Assembly: GCA_030610025.1 (NCBI GenBank)
Contig: JAUWSP010000202.1
Location: 1 to 5,798 of the forward strand
DNA: 5,798 bases
Direction: 5' to 3'
DNA from: Acidobacteriota bacterium
GTDB taxonomy: Bacteria > Acidobacteriota > Thermoanaerobaculia > Multivoradales > JAHEKO01
Shown in pieces: positions 1-5,798 of the stretch. The translations under genes were made by a program, and so were the position numbers. Every line of letters begins with the position of its first letter. The stretch's first letter is position 1. The notes beneath the pieces were generated by a model that saw nothing but the letters and a program-made list of their open reading frames with translations, had not been told where the DNA came from and did no database searches.

Positions 1-467
1 CTCGTCGCCTCGGCGTGGAAGTCGACCAGAATGACCTTGACTTCGGGGTCCAGCTCAGCCAGCAGCCGATCGGCCACCTTGAAGGGTGACTCCAACGGCT
101 TCATGAAGACCTGGCCTTCGAGGTTGATGGTCGCTACAGGGATGCCCGCCGCGGTCTCGCCGACAAACAGGCCGTGGCCGGGATTGCCCTCCGGATAGTT
201 GGCTGGCCGCAGCAGTCGAGGGTTCTCTTCGAGAAGAGTCAGACCTTCTTTCTTGTCCCAGATGTGGTTACCGCTGGTGCAACAGTCCACCGGCAGGTCC
301 TCGAGCTCCGCCAGCACCTCGGGAGTGACGCCGAAACCACCCGCCGCGTTCTCGACGTTGACCACTACGTAGTCGGCCCTGTGCCGATCCACCAGATTGG
401 GAAGCAGACGGCGGACGGCCACTCTGCCCGGCTTGCCCACCACATCACCGATGAAGAGAAGATTCAC
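1..467 (-). CDS. ymdB: YmdB/TIGR00282-family metallophosphoesterase (3' end outside window)
   Basis: Only the first 155 residues are visible; the frame runs off the window edge still open. The protein begins MNLLFIGDVVGKPGR and carries the signature blocks of the TIGR00282 (YmdB-like) calcineurin-type phosphoesterases: GDVVG (D8), ENAAGGFG (E39, N40), GNHIWDKKE (N67, H68), LLRPANYP (85-92) and VDFHAEAT (H151). In characterised relatives these residues bind the two metal ions, and the enzymes hydrolyse 2',3'-cyclic nucleotides or other phosphodiesters in the cytoplasm. The GTG start overlaps the rny stop codon in a GTGA junction with no clear Shine-Dalgarno sequence, so translation is probably coupled to rny. 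The rny-ymdB pair is also adjacent in Bacillus subtilis. This is not the E. coli macrodomain protein that is also named YmdB. The family assignment is very secure; the substrate in this organism is not known. Confidence 0.93.
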   Translation of the reverse strand, partial: MNLLFIGDVVGKPGRVAVRRLLPNLVDRHRADYVVVNVENAAGGFGVTPEVLAELEDLPVDCCTSGNHIWDKKEGLTLLEENPRLLRPANYPEGNPGHGLFVGETAAGIPVATINLEGQVFMKPLESPFKVADRLLAELDPEVKVILVDFHAEAT

Positions 468-2026
468 TTGGCGTACTCGATGGACCGAGTCTCCCGGATG
501 ACCGTAACTTTGATCTGCCCCGGATAGGTCAGCTCATTCTCGACCTTTTGCGCGATGTCGCGGGACAGCCAGATTGCCTTCTCGTCACTGAGACGCTTCG
601 AATCCACGATGACCCGGATCTCCCGGCCGGCCTGGATCGCGAAGCTCTTCTGCACACCCTTGAAGCCGGCGGCGATCTCCTCGAGCTTCTCGAGGCGCTT
701 GACGTAGGTCTCCAGCACCTCCCTGCGGGCTCCTGGACGAGCCGCAGAAAGGGCATCGGAAGCCGTCACGAGGACCGCCTCCACCGTCTCCGGATCGTAG
801 TCGCCGTGGTGACAGGCCATGGCGTGGATGACCTCTTCACTCTCGCCGAATTTGCGCAGCAGATCGATGCCGATCTCTACGTGAGTGCCCTCCATCTCCC
901 GGTCCACCGCCTTGCCGATGTCGTGCAGCAGCCCGGCGCGGCGCGCCACGGGAATGTTGGACTTGAGCTCTGCCGCCATCGTCGATGCGAGGAACGAGAC
1001 CTCCTTGCTGTGCTGCAAGACGTTTTGACCGTAGGAGGTCCGATAGCGTAGACGCCCGAGGAGCTTCTGCAGCTCTGGATGCACGTTCGGAATGTTCAGC
1101 TCGAGCAGGGCCGCCTCGCCTTCCTGCTGCACCCGCTGCTCGAACTCCGCCTTGACCTTCTCCACGACCTCTTCGATGCGCGCCGGGTGAATTCGGCCAT
1201 CGGCAATCAGCCTCTCGAGGGAGACCCGGGCGACCTCTCTCCGGTAGGGATCGAATCCAGAAAGGATGACGGCCTCGGGTGTGTCATCGACAATCAGGTC
1301 GATACCGGTCGCCATCTCCAAAGCGCGGATATTGCGGCCTTCCCGACCGATGATGCGGCCCTTCATCTCATCGCTGGGCAGCATTACCACTGAGACCGTA
1401 GCCTCTGCGACGTAGTCGGAGGCGCCTCTCTGGACCGCCATTCCGATGATTCGCTGAGCCTGCTTGCTGGCCTGCTCGCGAGCCTCGTCATCGATGCGCT
1501 TGACCATGTGGGCCGCCTGCATCCGCGCATCTTCCTGCATCATGTTCTTGAGCTCGTCGACCGCCTGCTGAGCCGTGAGGCCGGCGATCTGCTCCAGGCG
1601 CTGGCGACCCGTCGAGAGGACCTGGTCGACCTCTTCCTGCTGGCGGGTCAACTGCTGATCTCGATCGGCCAGGGACTTTTCACGAGAGGTGCAAGCCTTC
1701 TCCTTGCCGACCAGCTCATCGGTCCGCTTCTCCAGATTGTCTTCCTTCTGGGAGAGACGCCGCTCCAACGCCTCGAGCTCCGAGCGATGCTTGCGGGAGA
1801 CCTTTTCGAACTCACCTCGCGCTTGCAGCAGCTTCTCTTTGGCCGCGAGGTCGGCCTCGCGCAGCTTGGTCTCTTTTTCGCGATCGGCTTCTTCAAGGAC
1901 TTTCGCCGCTTGTCGACGAGCCTGGGCGGTGGTCCGCCGTGCCGCTCGACGCAGGCCGAACCACCAGATGGCGAGCGCGGTAGCAGCCACCAGGGCAACC
2001 GCAACAACTGTCATGTAGGTATCCAC
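464..2026 (-). CDS. rny: Ribonuclease Y
   Basis: Membrane-anchored endoribonuclease that starts mRNA decay and processing. From the chosen start the protein has 520 residues, the length of the Bacillus subtilis enzyme. In order there is an N-terminal transmembrane helix (about residues 5-25), a long charged coiled coil (about 35-190), a KH RNA-binding domain with the loop GREG (227-230) and an HD phosphohydrolase domain with LLHDIGKAVD, in which H368 and D369 are the catalytic metal-binding pair. These numbers match those of the B. subtilis enzyme, which supports the GTG start at 2026. That GTG is preceded by AGGGGG seven bases upstream. A longer form from TTG at 2074 would put extra polar residues before the membrane helix and lacks a good ribosome-binding site; ATG at 2014 is a possible shorter start. 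The gene ends in TGA, overlapping the next gene. All key motifs are intact. Confidence 0.96.
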   Translation of the reverse strand: MDTYMTVVAVALVAATALAIWWFGLRRAARRTTAQARRQAAKVLEEADREKETKLREADLAAKEKLLQARGEFEKVSRKHRSELEALERRLSQKEDNLEKRTDELVGKEKACTSREKSLADRDQQLTRQQEEVDQVLSTGRQRLEQIAGLTAQQAVDELKNMMQEDARMQAAHMVKRIDDEAREQASKQAQRIIGMAVQRGASDYVAEATVSVVMLPSDEMKGRIIGREGRNIRALEMATGIDLIVDDTPEAVILSGFDPYRREVARVSLERLIADGRIHPARIEEVVEKVKAEFEQRVQQEGEAALLELNIPNVHPELQKLLGRLRYRTSYGQNVLQHSKEVSFLASTMAAELKSNIPVARRAGLLHDIGKAVDREMEGTHVEIGIDLLRKFGESEEVIHAMACHHGDYDPETVEAVLVTASDALSAARPGARREVLETYVKRLEKLEEIAAGFKGVQKSFAIQAGREIRVIVDSKRLSDEKAIWLSRDIAQKVENELTYPGQIKVTVIRETRSIEYAK

Positions 2027-2033
2027 CGTTGGA

Positions 2034-2039
2034 CCCCCT
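2034..2039 (-). promoter_or_regulatory. rny ribosome-binding site
   Basis: AGGGGG lies seven bases before the GTG codon at 2026. It decides the start of rny in favour of GTG 2026 over the upstream TTG (2074) or the downstream ATG (2014). Confidence 0.7.
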
Positions 2040-2076
2040 GTGCGGAAGCCAAGGTGGGTACGGGGAAGATCCAACG

Positions 2077-2097
2077 CCCTCCCAACTCATGGGAGGG
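2077..2097 (-). other. 8-bp hairpin between 6S RNA and rny
   Basis: CCCTCCCA and TGGGAGGG form a perfect 8-bp stem (2097-2090 with 2084-2077) around a 5-base loop TGAGT. It begins six bases after the 3' strand of the 6S closing stem and ends 50 bases before the rny start. No run of T follows (the next bases are CGTTGGATCTT), so it is not a canonical intrinsic terminator. It could bound or protect the 6S 3' end, mark a processing site, or weakly attenuate transcription into rny. The inverted repeat is directly visible; its function is a guess. Confidence 0.5.
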
Positions 2098-2102
2098 GAA
2101 TC

Positions 2103-2293
2103 AGCATCCCCCGCGAAGCCGTGTGGGTCTTTTCGTTTAGAACCTGGCCCTCACCAGGTGGGTGTCCGCTCTATGAGCCGTTAGCGTCCCCGTAAAATCG
2201 GGGCTGGCACAGGCGCCACGGAAGAAAGACTCCCTCGAATTTGCTGTTGGTTCTACAACTGCAGGACCCATCACAAACCACACAGGGGATACC
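2103..2293 (-). ncRNA. ssrS: Probable 6S RNA
   Basis: 6S RNA binds the housekeeping RNA polymerase holoenzyme by imitating an open promoter and lowers transcription in slow-growing cells. This stretch lies directly downstream of zapA, the classical place of ssrS in Proteobacteria, and has the expected size (about 190 bases) and rod-like fold. GGTATCCCC (2293-2285) pairs with GGGGATGCT (2111-2103) and GTGTGG (2283-2278) with CCACAC (2126-2121), giving an interrupted closing stem. GGGTCC (2269-2264) can pair with GGACACCC (2168-2161) with a bulge to begin the upper arm. The upper arm is capped by CCCCG-ATTTTA-CGGGG (2203-2188). On the 3' side of the central bubble is the small hairpin ACCTGG-TGAGGG-CCAGGT (2159-2142), comparable to the 3' bubble hairpin of E. 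coli 6S RNA. Exact ends are uncertain by several bases. I rest this on structure and position, not on a covariance-model search. Confidence 0.72.
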
Positions 2294-2296
2294 AAA

Positions 2297-2326
2297 TTCA
2301 TAAGCTCGCAAAAGATGCGACAGTAA
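2297..2326 (-). promoter_or_regulatory. Candidate promoter of the 6S RNA gene
   Basis: TTACTG (2326-2321) and TATGAA (2302-2297) resemble sigma-70 -35 and -10 boxes separated by 18 bases. Initiation about 6-7 bases downstream would fall near 2291-2290, within the first bases of the predicted 6S closing stem. The -35 match is only partial. The agreement between predicted start and RNA 5' end is the main support. An inverted repeat occupies the spacer. Confidence 0.4.
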
Positions 2327-2348
2327 GGCTGGGCGACTACCCTTGTAC

Positions 2349-2645
2349 TTACTTCTGCAGTTCTTCTTCCAGTCGTCCCGCCAGCTCCGTCACCTTTTCC
2401 TTGATCTCTACCCGATCCCCTTCTTGTTGCTTCCGGCACTGGAAAAATTCGTCAGTTACGTTGAGTGCCGCCAGGATGGCTATTTTTGCCGTGTCGATCG
2501 TCGTGACCTGCTGCGAAATATCACGCATCTTCGCGTCGACGACTTCGGCTAGCTCCTGGAGATACTCAGGATTCTTGTCTCCTCGAACATGGTAGACGGC
2601 ACCAAAAATCTCCACTTCGGTTGCGGTGGTTGTCTTGGCAGCCAT
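2349..2645 (-). CDS. zapA: Cell division protein ZapA
   Basis: Small cytoplasmic protein (98 residues from ATG 2645) that bundles and cross-links FtsZ filaments at the division site. The N-terminal part has the typical ZapA globular domain: VEIFGAVYHVRGDKNPEYL (about residues 11-29), then a helix with the VDAKMRDI motif and the conserved TAKIAILAALNVTDEFF block (about 51-67). The C-terminal third is a charged helix suited to the ZapA tetramer coiled coil. AGGA stands about eight bases before ATG 2645; a TTG codon directly before it (2648) is a less likely start. The stop is TAA and is followed three codons later by an in-frame TAG. It lies between a ZapB-like gene and a 6S RNA gene, consistent with its usual surroundings. 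Family assignment is secure. Confidence 0.93.
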   Translation of the reverse strand: MAAKTTTATEVEIFGAVYHVRGDKNPEYLQELAEVVDAKMRDISQQVTTIDTAKIAILAALNVTDEFFQCRKQQEGDRVEIKEKVTELAGRLEEELQK

Positions 2646-2735
2646 CAAACCGTTCCTGGACAGCCCTCACCGGAGGACAAGTCTTGCCTTCCCAAGGGCT
2701 TACTTGAGAGGAACTATACCACAGGGAGGAGGGGT

Positions 2736-2966
2736 TCAGAGGAGCTTTTCGAGGCTTGTGGCGAGCTGTTCGACCCGGTCGCGGACCGTCTGCCGCTCCT
2801 TTTCCCAGTCGCCCGCAGACTGGTCGGCAAGACGGGCTTCAGCCAGCTTTTGCTCGAGCTGTTTCACCTTCGATTTGCAGGTCCGGTTCTCTTTGCGCAG
2901 TGCCTCGATCTCATCGGTGGCGGCCTGCACTTGTTTCTCGAGATTCTTCAGCCAGTTCAGATCCAT
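2736..2966 (-). CDS. ZapB-like coiled-coil cell division protein
   Basis: Predicted protein of 76 residues that is almost wholly helical: MDLNWLKNLEKQVQAATDEI opens a heptad-rich stretch continuing to the LEKLL end, with a short less regular part near residues 46-52 (ADQSAGD). Length, an N-terminal LEKQVQAATDEI segment reminiscent of FEKLEAKVQQAIDTI in E. coli ZapB, and a position immediately before zapA suggest a ZapB-type partner that stabilises the Z ring through ZapA. Coiled coils look alike, so the family name is an inference from context plus weak similarity. The start ATG 2966 is five bases after the pheT stop and is preceded by AAGGTAGG. ATG 2984 would give 82 residues, overlap pheT by 13 bases and have a more distant GAGG. 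The stop is TGA. Confidence 0.75.
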   Translation of the reverse strand: MDLNWLKNLEKQVQAATDEIEALRKENRTCKSKVKQLEQKLAEARLADQSAGDWEKERQTVRDRVEQLATSLEKLL

Positions 2967-2970
2967 GGCG

Positions 2971-2978
2971 CCTACCTT
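2971..2978 (-). promoter_or_regulatory. Ribosome-binding site of the zapB-like gene, overlapping the pheT stop
   Basis: AAGGTAGG stands four bases before ATG 2966, and the pheT stop codon TAG (2974-2972) lies inside it. This favours ATG 2966 as the start and suggests that ribosomes finishing pheT could feed the downstream gene. Confidence 0.5.
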
Positions 2979-3643
2979 TTCCATCCGAAACGATCCTCCA
3001 ACTGCTGTCGAATCGTCTCGTTCTGTTGATTCACCTCTTCCTGGGTGAGTGAGCGGTCGCTGGCATTGTAGAGGAAATAGAGGGTCGTGTTAACCGCTCC
3101 CGCAGGCACCCCATCCCCCAGATATCGGTCCTTCAGACCGAACGACATCAGATCGGCCGGTCTCGTCCTGGCGATCTCCGCCTCGATCTCCTGCCAGGGG
3201 ATCTCCACGTCATGGGTCAGGGTCAGGTCCGCCTCCACGGACGGGAATCGCGACGGAGGTCGAACGGTCAACACTTCCGAGACACCGAGCACCGTGCTCC
3301 TGACCTCCGCGATGTAGAGAGGGAACGGGGAGCTCTCGTCCACCAGCTGACCCATGAACCCCGCCACTTCGCCGCTTTCCTCGCAGACCAGCTCGCTGCC
3401 GGTCCCGTTCACCAGCCCCGGCAACTCGGCAGGCCTGGCCACGAGACGCACATTGAACCGTGCACCCAGGCTCTCGACGACTCCCTTCAAATCGAAGAGA
3501 TCGAAGTCCTGTCGACGGTTCCAGGGCGTCTCGGAGCTCCCACCGGCGATCAGACCGACGGTCTCCACCTCACTCGCCGAACCGCCGGGGAACACATGGC
3601 CGATCTCGAACAAACGAATCGATCCCACCCCTCGGCGGTGATT
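2972..3643 (-). CDS. pheT: Phenylalanine--tRNA ligase beta subunit, C-terminal part after an in-frame stop
   Basis: This is the continuation, in the same frame, of the pheT reading frame after a TAA at 3646-3644. It supplies codons 466-688. It begins NHRRGVGSIRLFEIGHVF, which is the normal continuation of the class-II-like core (B6/B7) of PheT, and ends with a complete anticodon-binding FDX-ACB (B8) domain from about RFPSVEADLTL to DRSLTQEEVNQQNETI and the final FGWKR. All characteristic blocks are conserved, so the sequence has been under selection as part of a full-length protein. If the TAA is real, independent translation could only start at GTG 3628, which has no properly spaced ribosome-binding site, and would start in the middle of a folded domain. 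I therefore read it as one gene with the segment at 5038-3644. The stop is TAG. Confidence 0.88.
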   Translation of the reverse strand, partial: NHRRGVGSIRLFEIGHVFPGGSASEVETVGLIAGGSSETPWNRRQDFDLFDLKGVVESLGARFNVRLVARPAELPGLVNGTGSELVCEESGEVAGFMGQLVDESSPFPLYIAEVRSTVLGVSEVLTVRPPSRFPSVEADLTLTHDVEIPWQEIEAEIARTRPADLMSFGLKDRYLGDGVPAGAVNTTLYFLYNASDRSLTQEEVNQQNETIRQQLEDRFGWKR

Positions 3644-3646
3644 TTA
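3644..3646 (-). other. In-frame TAA interrupting pheT (codon 465)
   Basis: The codon reads TAA between GCC (Ala464) and AAT (Asn466). Aligned by eye with E. coli PheT (MRLSLWTGLLATVVYNQNR), the local sequence MRRTVLPGLVGAAA-stop-NHRR puts the stop exactly at the tyrosine. The frame is the same before and after, so a single substitution from TAC or TAT explains it and an indel does not. Candidate causes are a consensus error, a strain-level mutation, or suppression. Confidence 0.85.
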
Positions 3647-5038
3647 GGCCGCCGCTCCAACCAGGCCGGGCAGCACGGTCCGCCGCATGACCGAATAGAG
3701 CTCGGAGAGGGGGTTGGACAGCTTCAGGGGCTCGCCGTCCCTGGCCAGGACGGGGAATGCATCCTCCGACTCGGCGCCGTGGAACGAATAGGTGATCGCC
3801 TCGACGAATCCACAGGCGGCCAGATGCCAGCGTATCTGCTCGCGGCGCTGATGTCCCTCACTGGTGCCGGCGTCAGGCCCCTCCAGAAGCGGGAGCTGTG
3901 ACGGTATGTCGTCGAAACCGTGGAGCCGCAGCACCTCCTCGAAGAGGTCGGCTTCCCAGACCTCCGGCTGGCCTTCTCCGGCTGGCTGAGACGGCAGGGG
4001 CTTGAAGTCGTAGTAACGCCAGGTGGGGACCTTCACCTGCCAGCGACCTGTGCCCTCCGAATGCAGATCGAACCCCAAGCCGGTCATCCAACCTTCCACC
4101 TGGTCGCCGGTGATCTCGGTTCCCGCGAAACGAACGAGTCGGTCCAGATCGAGACCGCCTGACAGCTCCCAGGTGAGCTCATCGTTGCGAGCATCGATGG
4201 CGCCCTGCAGAAGCTCGCCGCCTGCCAACTCCAGGACCAGCGCCACGACCCTGTCGGCCGCGCGGCGACAAATCTCGGGGTCGGCTCCGCGCTCGAAACG
4301 ATGACTGGCATCGGTGTGAAGTCCCAGTCGCTTGGCGGTCTCCCGGACGCGAGCCGGATCGAAGTGGGCACTCTCGACGAGAATGTCGACTGTCTCCGAG
4401 GTGACTTCCGAATCCAGGCCGCCCATCACTCCAGCTACGGCCACGGCTCTCTCGGCATCGGCGATCACCAGCATCTCCGGATCCAGCTCGCGACGCTCTC
4501 CATCCAGCGTCACCAGGGTCTCACCCCCGAGGCCCCGCCGAACGACGATTCGGCCCTCGGCAAGCTTGTCCAGATCGAAGGCGTGGGTCGGCTGCCCGAG
4601 CTCCCAAAGGACGAAATTGGAGATGTCGACGATGTTGTTGATCGACCGCATCCCGAGCCCTTCGAGATGCGCCACCAGCCAATCGGGACTGGGACCGACC
4701 TTGACGCCCTCGACCACCCGAGCCACGTAGCGAGGGCAACCCGAGGCGTCCTCGAGCTCCACGACTGCCACGTCGGATGTTGGCTTCGCGGATTCGGGTG
4801 ACTGCGCCTCTGGGAGCTCCAGTGGCTTGTCGAATGCCACGGAGACTTCCCGGGCCAGGCCCAGATGGTTCATGCAATCGGGGCGATTGGTCGTAACGTC
4901 GACATCCAACAGAAAATCGTCGCCACGTCGCTCCATGCCTTCCACGGCCAGACCCGCCGCCGTCAGCCGCTCGGCCACTGCCGAGACATCCGCCTCGGGG
5001 TCCACGTACCGGCACAGCCAATCGAAGGAGAAGAGCAT
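3644..5038 (-). CDS. pheT: Phenylalanine--tRNA ligase beta subunit, N-terminal part up to an in-frame stop
   Basis: PheT forms an alpha2-beta2 enzyme with PheS that charges tRNA-Phe in the cytoplasm; the beta subunit holds the editing site and tRNA-binding domains. This part has 464 residues. It opens MLFSFDWLCRYVDPEADVSA, then TTNRPDC (residues 49-55), the B3/B4 editing domain (about 98-280, with RSINNIVDISNFVLWELGQP and HAFDLDKL), a B5 domain (about 295-385) with an unusual insert, and the start of the class-II-like core up to LPGLVGAAA. The EMAP/OB tRNA-binding domain that follows the first ~40 residues in long PheT proteins is absent: the VEGMERR segment runs directly into LDVDVTTNRPDC. 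ATG 5038 is preceded by AAAAGG at a distance of eight bases and lies 16 bases after the pheS stop; a TTG directly before it (5041) is less likely. The full gene would encode about 688 residues. Confidence 0.9.
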   Translation of the reverse strand: MLFSFDWLCRYVDPEADVSAVAERLTAAGLAVEGMERRGDDFLLDVDVTTNRPDCMNHLGLAREVSVAFDKPLELPEAQSPESAKPTSDVAVVELEDASGCPRYVARVVEGVKVGPSPDWLVAHLEGLGMRSINNIVDISNFVLWELGQPTHAFDLDKLAEGRIVVRRGLGGETLVTLDGERRELDPEMLVIADAERAVAVAGVMGGLDSEVTSETVDILVESAHFDPARVRETAKRLGLHTDASHRFERGADPEICRRAADRVVALVLELAGGELLQGAIDARNDELTWELSGGLDLDRLVRFAGTEITGDQVEGWMTGLGFDLHSEGTGRWQVKVPTWRYYDFKPLPSQPAGEGQPEVWEADLFEEVLRLHGFDDIPSQLPLLEGPDAGTSEGHQRREQIRWHLAACGFVEAITYSFHGAESEDAFPVLARDGEPLKLSNPLSELYSVMRRTVLPGLVGAAA

Positions 5039-5054
5039 CAACCCGACCTTTTCA

Positions 5055-5798
<744 letters not shown>

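Noticed and set aside
548..1051. Plus-strand open frame of 167 codons opposite the RNase Y HD domain
   Set aside because: Shadow of the conserved rny sequence.
2027..2074. Longer rny start at TTG 2074
   Set aside because: No good ribosome-binding site; it would place polar residues before the membrane helix, whereas GTG 2026 has AGGGGG at seven bases and gives a 520-residue protein with the usual HD numbering.
2077..2097. Intrinsic terminator before rny
   Set aside because: The stem is strong but no T run follows, so I list it only as a hairpin of unknown function.
1508..2140. Plus-strand open frame of 210 codons opposite rny
   Set aside because: It mirrors the rny coiled coil and membrane segment; the minus strand has an intact known protein.
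2137..2439. Minus-strand open frame of 100 codons across the end of zapA and the 6S region
   Set aside because: It overlaps zapA in another frame, has no recognisable motif, and the non-zapA part is better explained as structured RNA.
2713..2718. TATAGT as a -10 box of a zapA promoter
   Set aside because: No acceptable -35 box at 15-18 bases upstream; best matches have only two or three of six bases.
2649..2735. Riboswitch or small gene in the 87-base gap between the zapB-like gene and zapA
   Set aside because: I see no known riboswitch motif, no clear hairpin and no open frame with a plausible start.
3626..3650. Frameshift or a genuine two-gene split of pheT
   Set aside because: Both parts are in the same frame, so no indel is needed. 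The only restart, GTG 3628, has no spaced ribosome-binding site and would begin inside a folded domain.
3212..3901. Plus-strand open frame of 229 codons
   Set aside because: It is antisense to pheT across the TAA site, without a domain or convincing start; explained as a shadow.

Overview
The window is a GC-rich stretch of bacterial chromosome with all genes on the minus strand and almost no space between them. Read in the direction of transcription (high to low coordinates) the order is pheS (5' end outside the window), pheT, a zapB-like coiled-coil gene, zapA, a probable 6S RNA gene (ssrS), rny (RNase Y) and a ymdB/TIGR00282-type phosphodiesterase (3' end outside the window). I see no mobile elements, CRISPR arrays, tRNA or rRNA genes, and no convincing plus-strand gene; the long plus-strand open frames are shadows of the real genes.

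This is core housekeeping DNA. RNase Y next to the YmdB-type phosphodiesterase is an arrangement also found in Bacillus. ZapA followed by 6S RNA is the arrangement known from many Proteobacteria. Together with a beta subunit of phenylalanyl-tRNA synthetase that lacks the usual N-terminal tRNA-binding OB domain, this suggests a Gram-negative, non-gammaproteobacterial lineage. Acidobacteriota or a deltaproteobacterium-like group is my best guess, but the taxon is inferred and uncertain.

Region by region: 5798-5055 is pheS without its N-terminal arm. 5038-2972 is pheT as a single reading frame of 688 sense or stop codons, interrupted by an in-frame TAA at codon 465; the protein sequence on both sides is well conserved and in the same frame. 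2966-2736 is the ZapB-like coiled coil, whose ribosome-binding site contains the pheT stop codon. 2645-2349 is zapA. 2348-2027 has no protein gene and holds a probable promoter, a 6S-like RNA (about 2293-2103), an 8-bp hairpin and the rny leader. 2026-464 is rny from a GTG start, and 467-1 is the ymdB-type gene, overlapping the rny stop by four bases.

Functionally the cluster joins tRNA charging (PheST), Z-ring assembly (ZapA and ZapB-like), control of RNA polymerase (6S RNA) and mRNA turnover (RNase Y and its usual phosphodiesterase neighbour). The observation most worth checking is the nonsense codon in pheT, which sits exactly where homologues carry a tyrosine. I found no evidence of a new multi-gene system.
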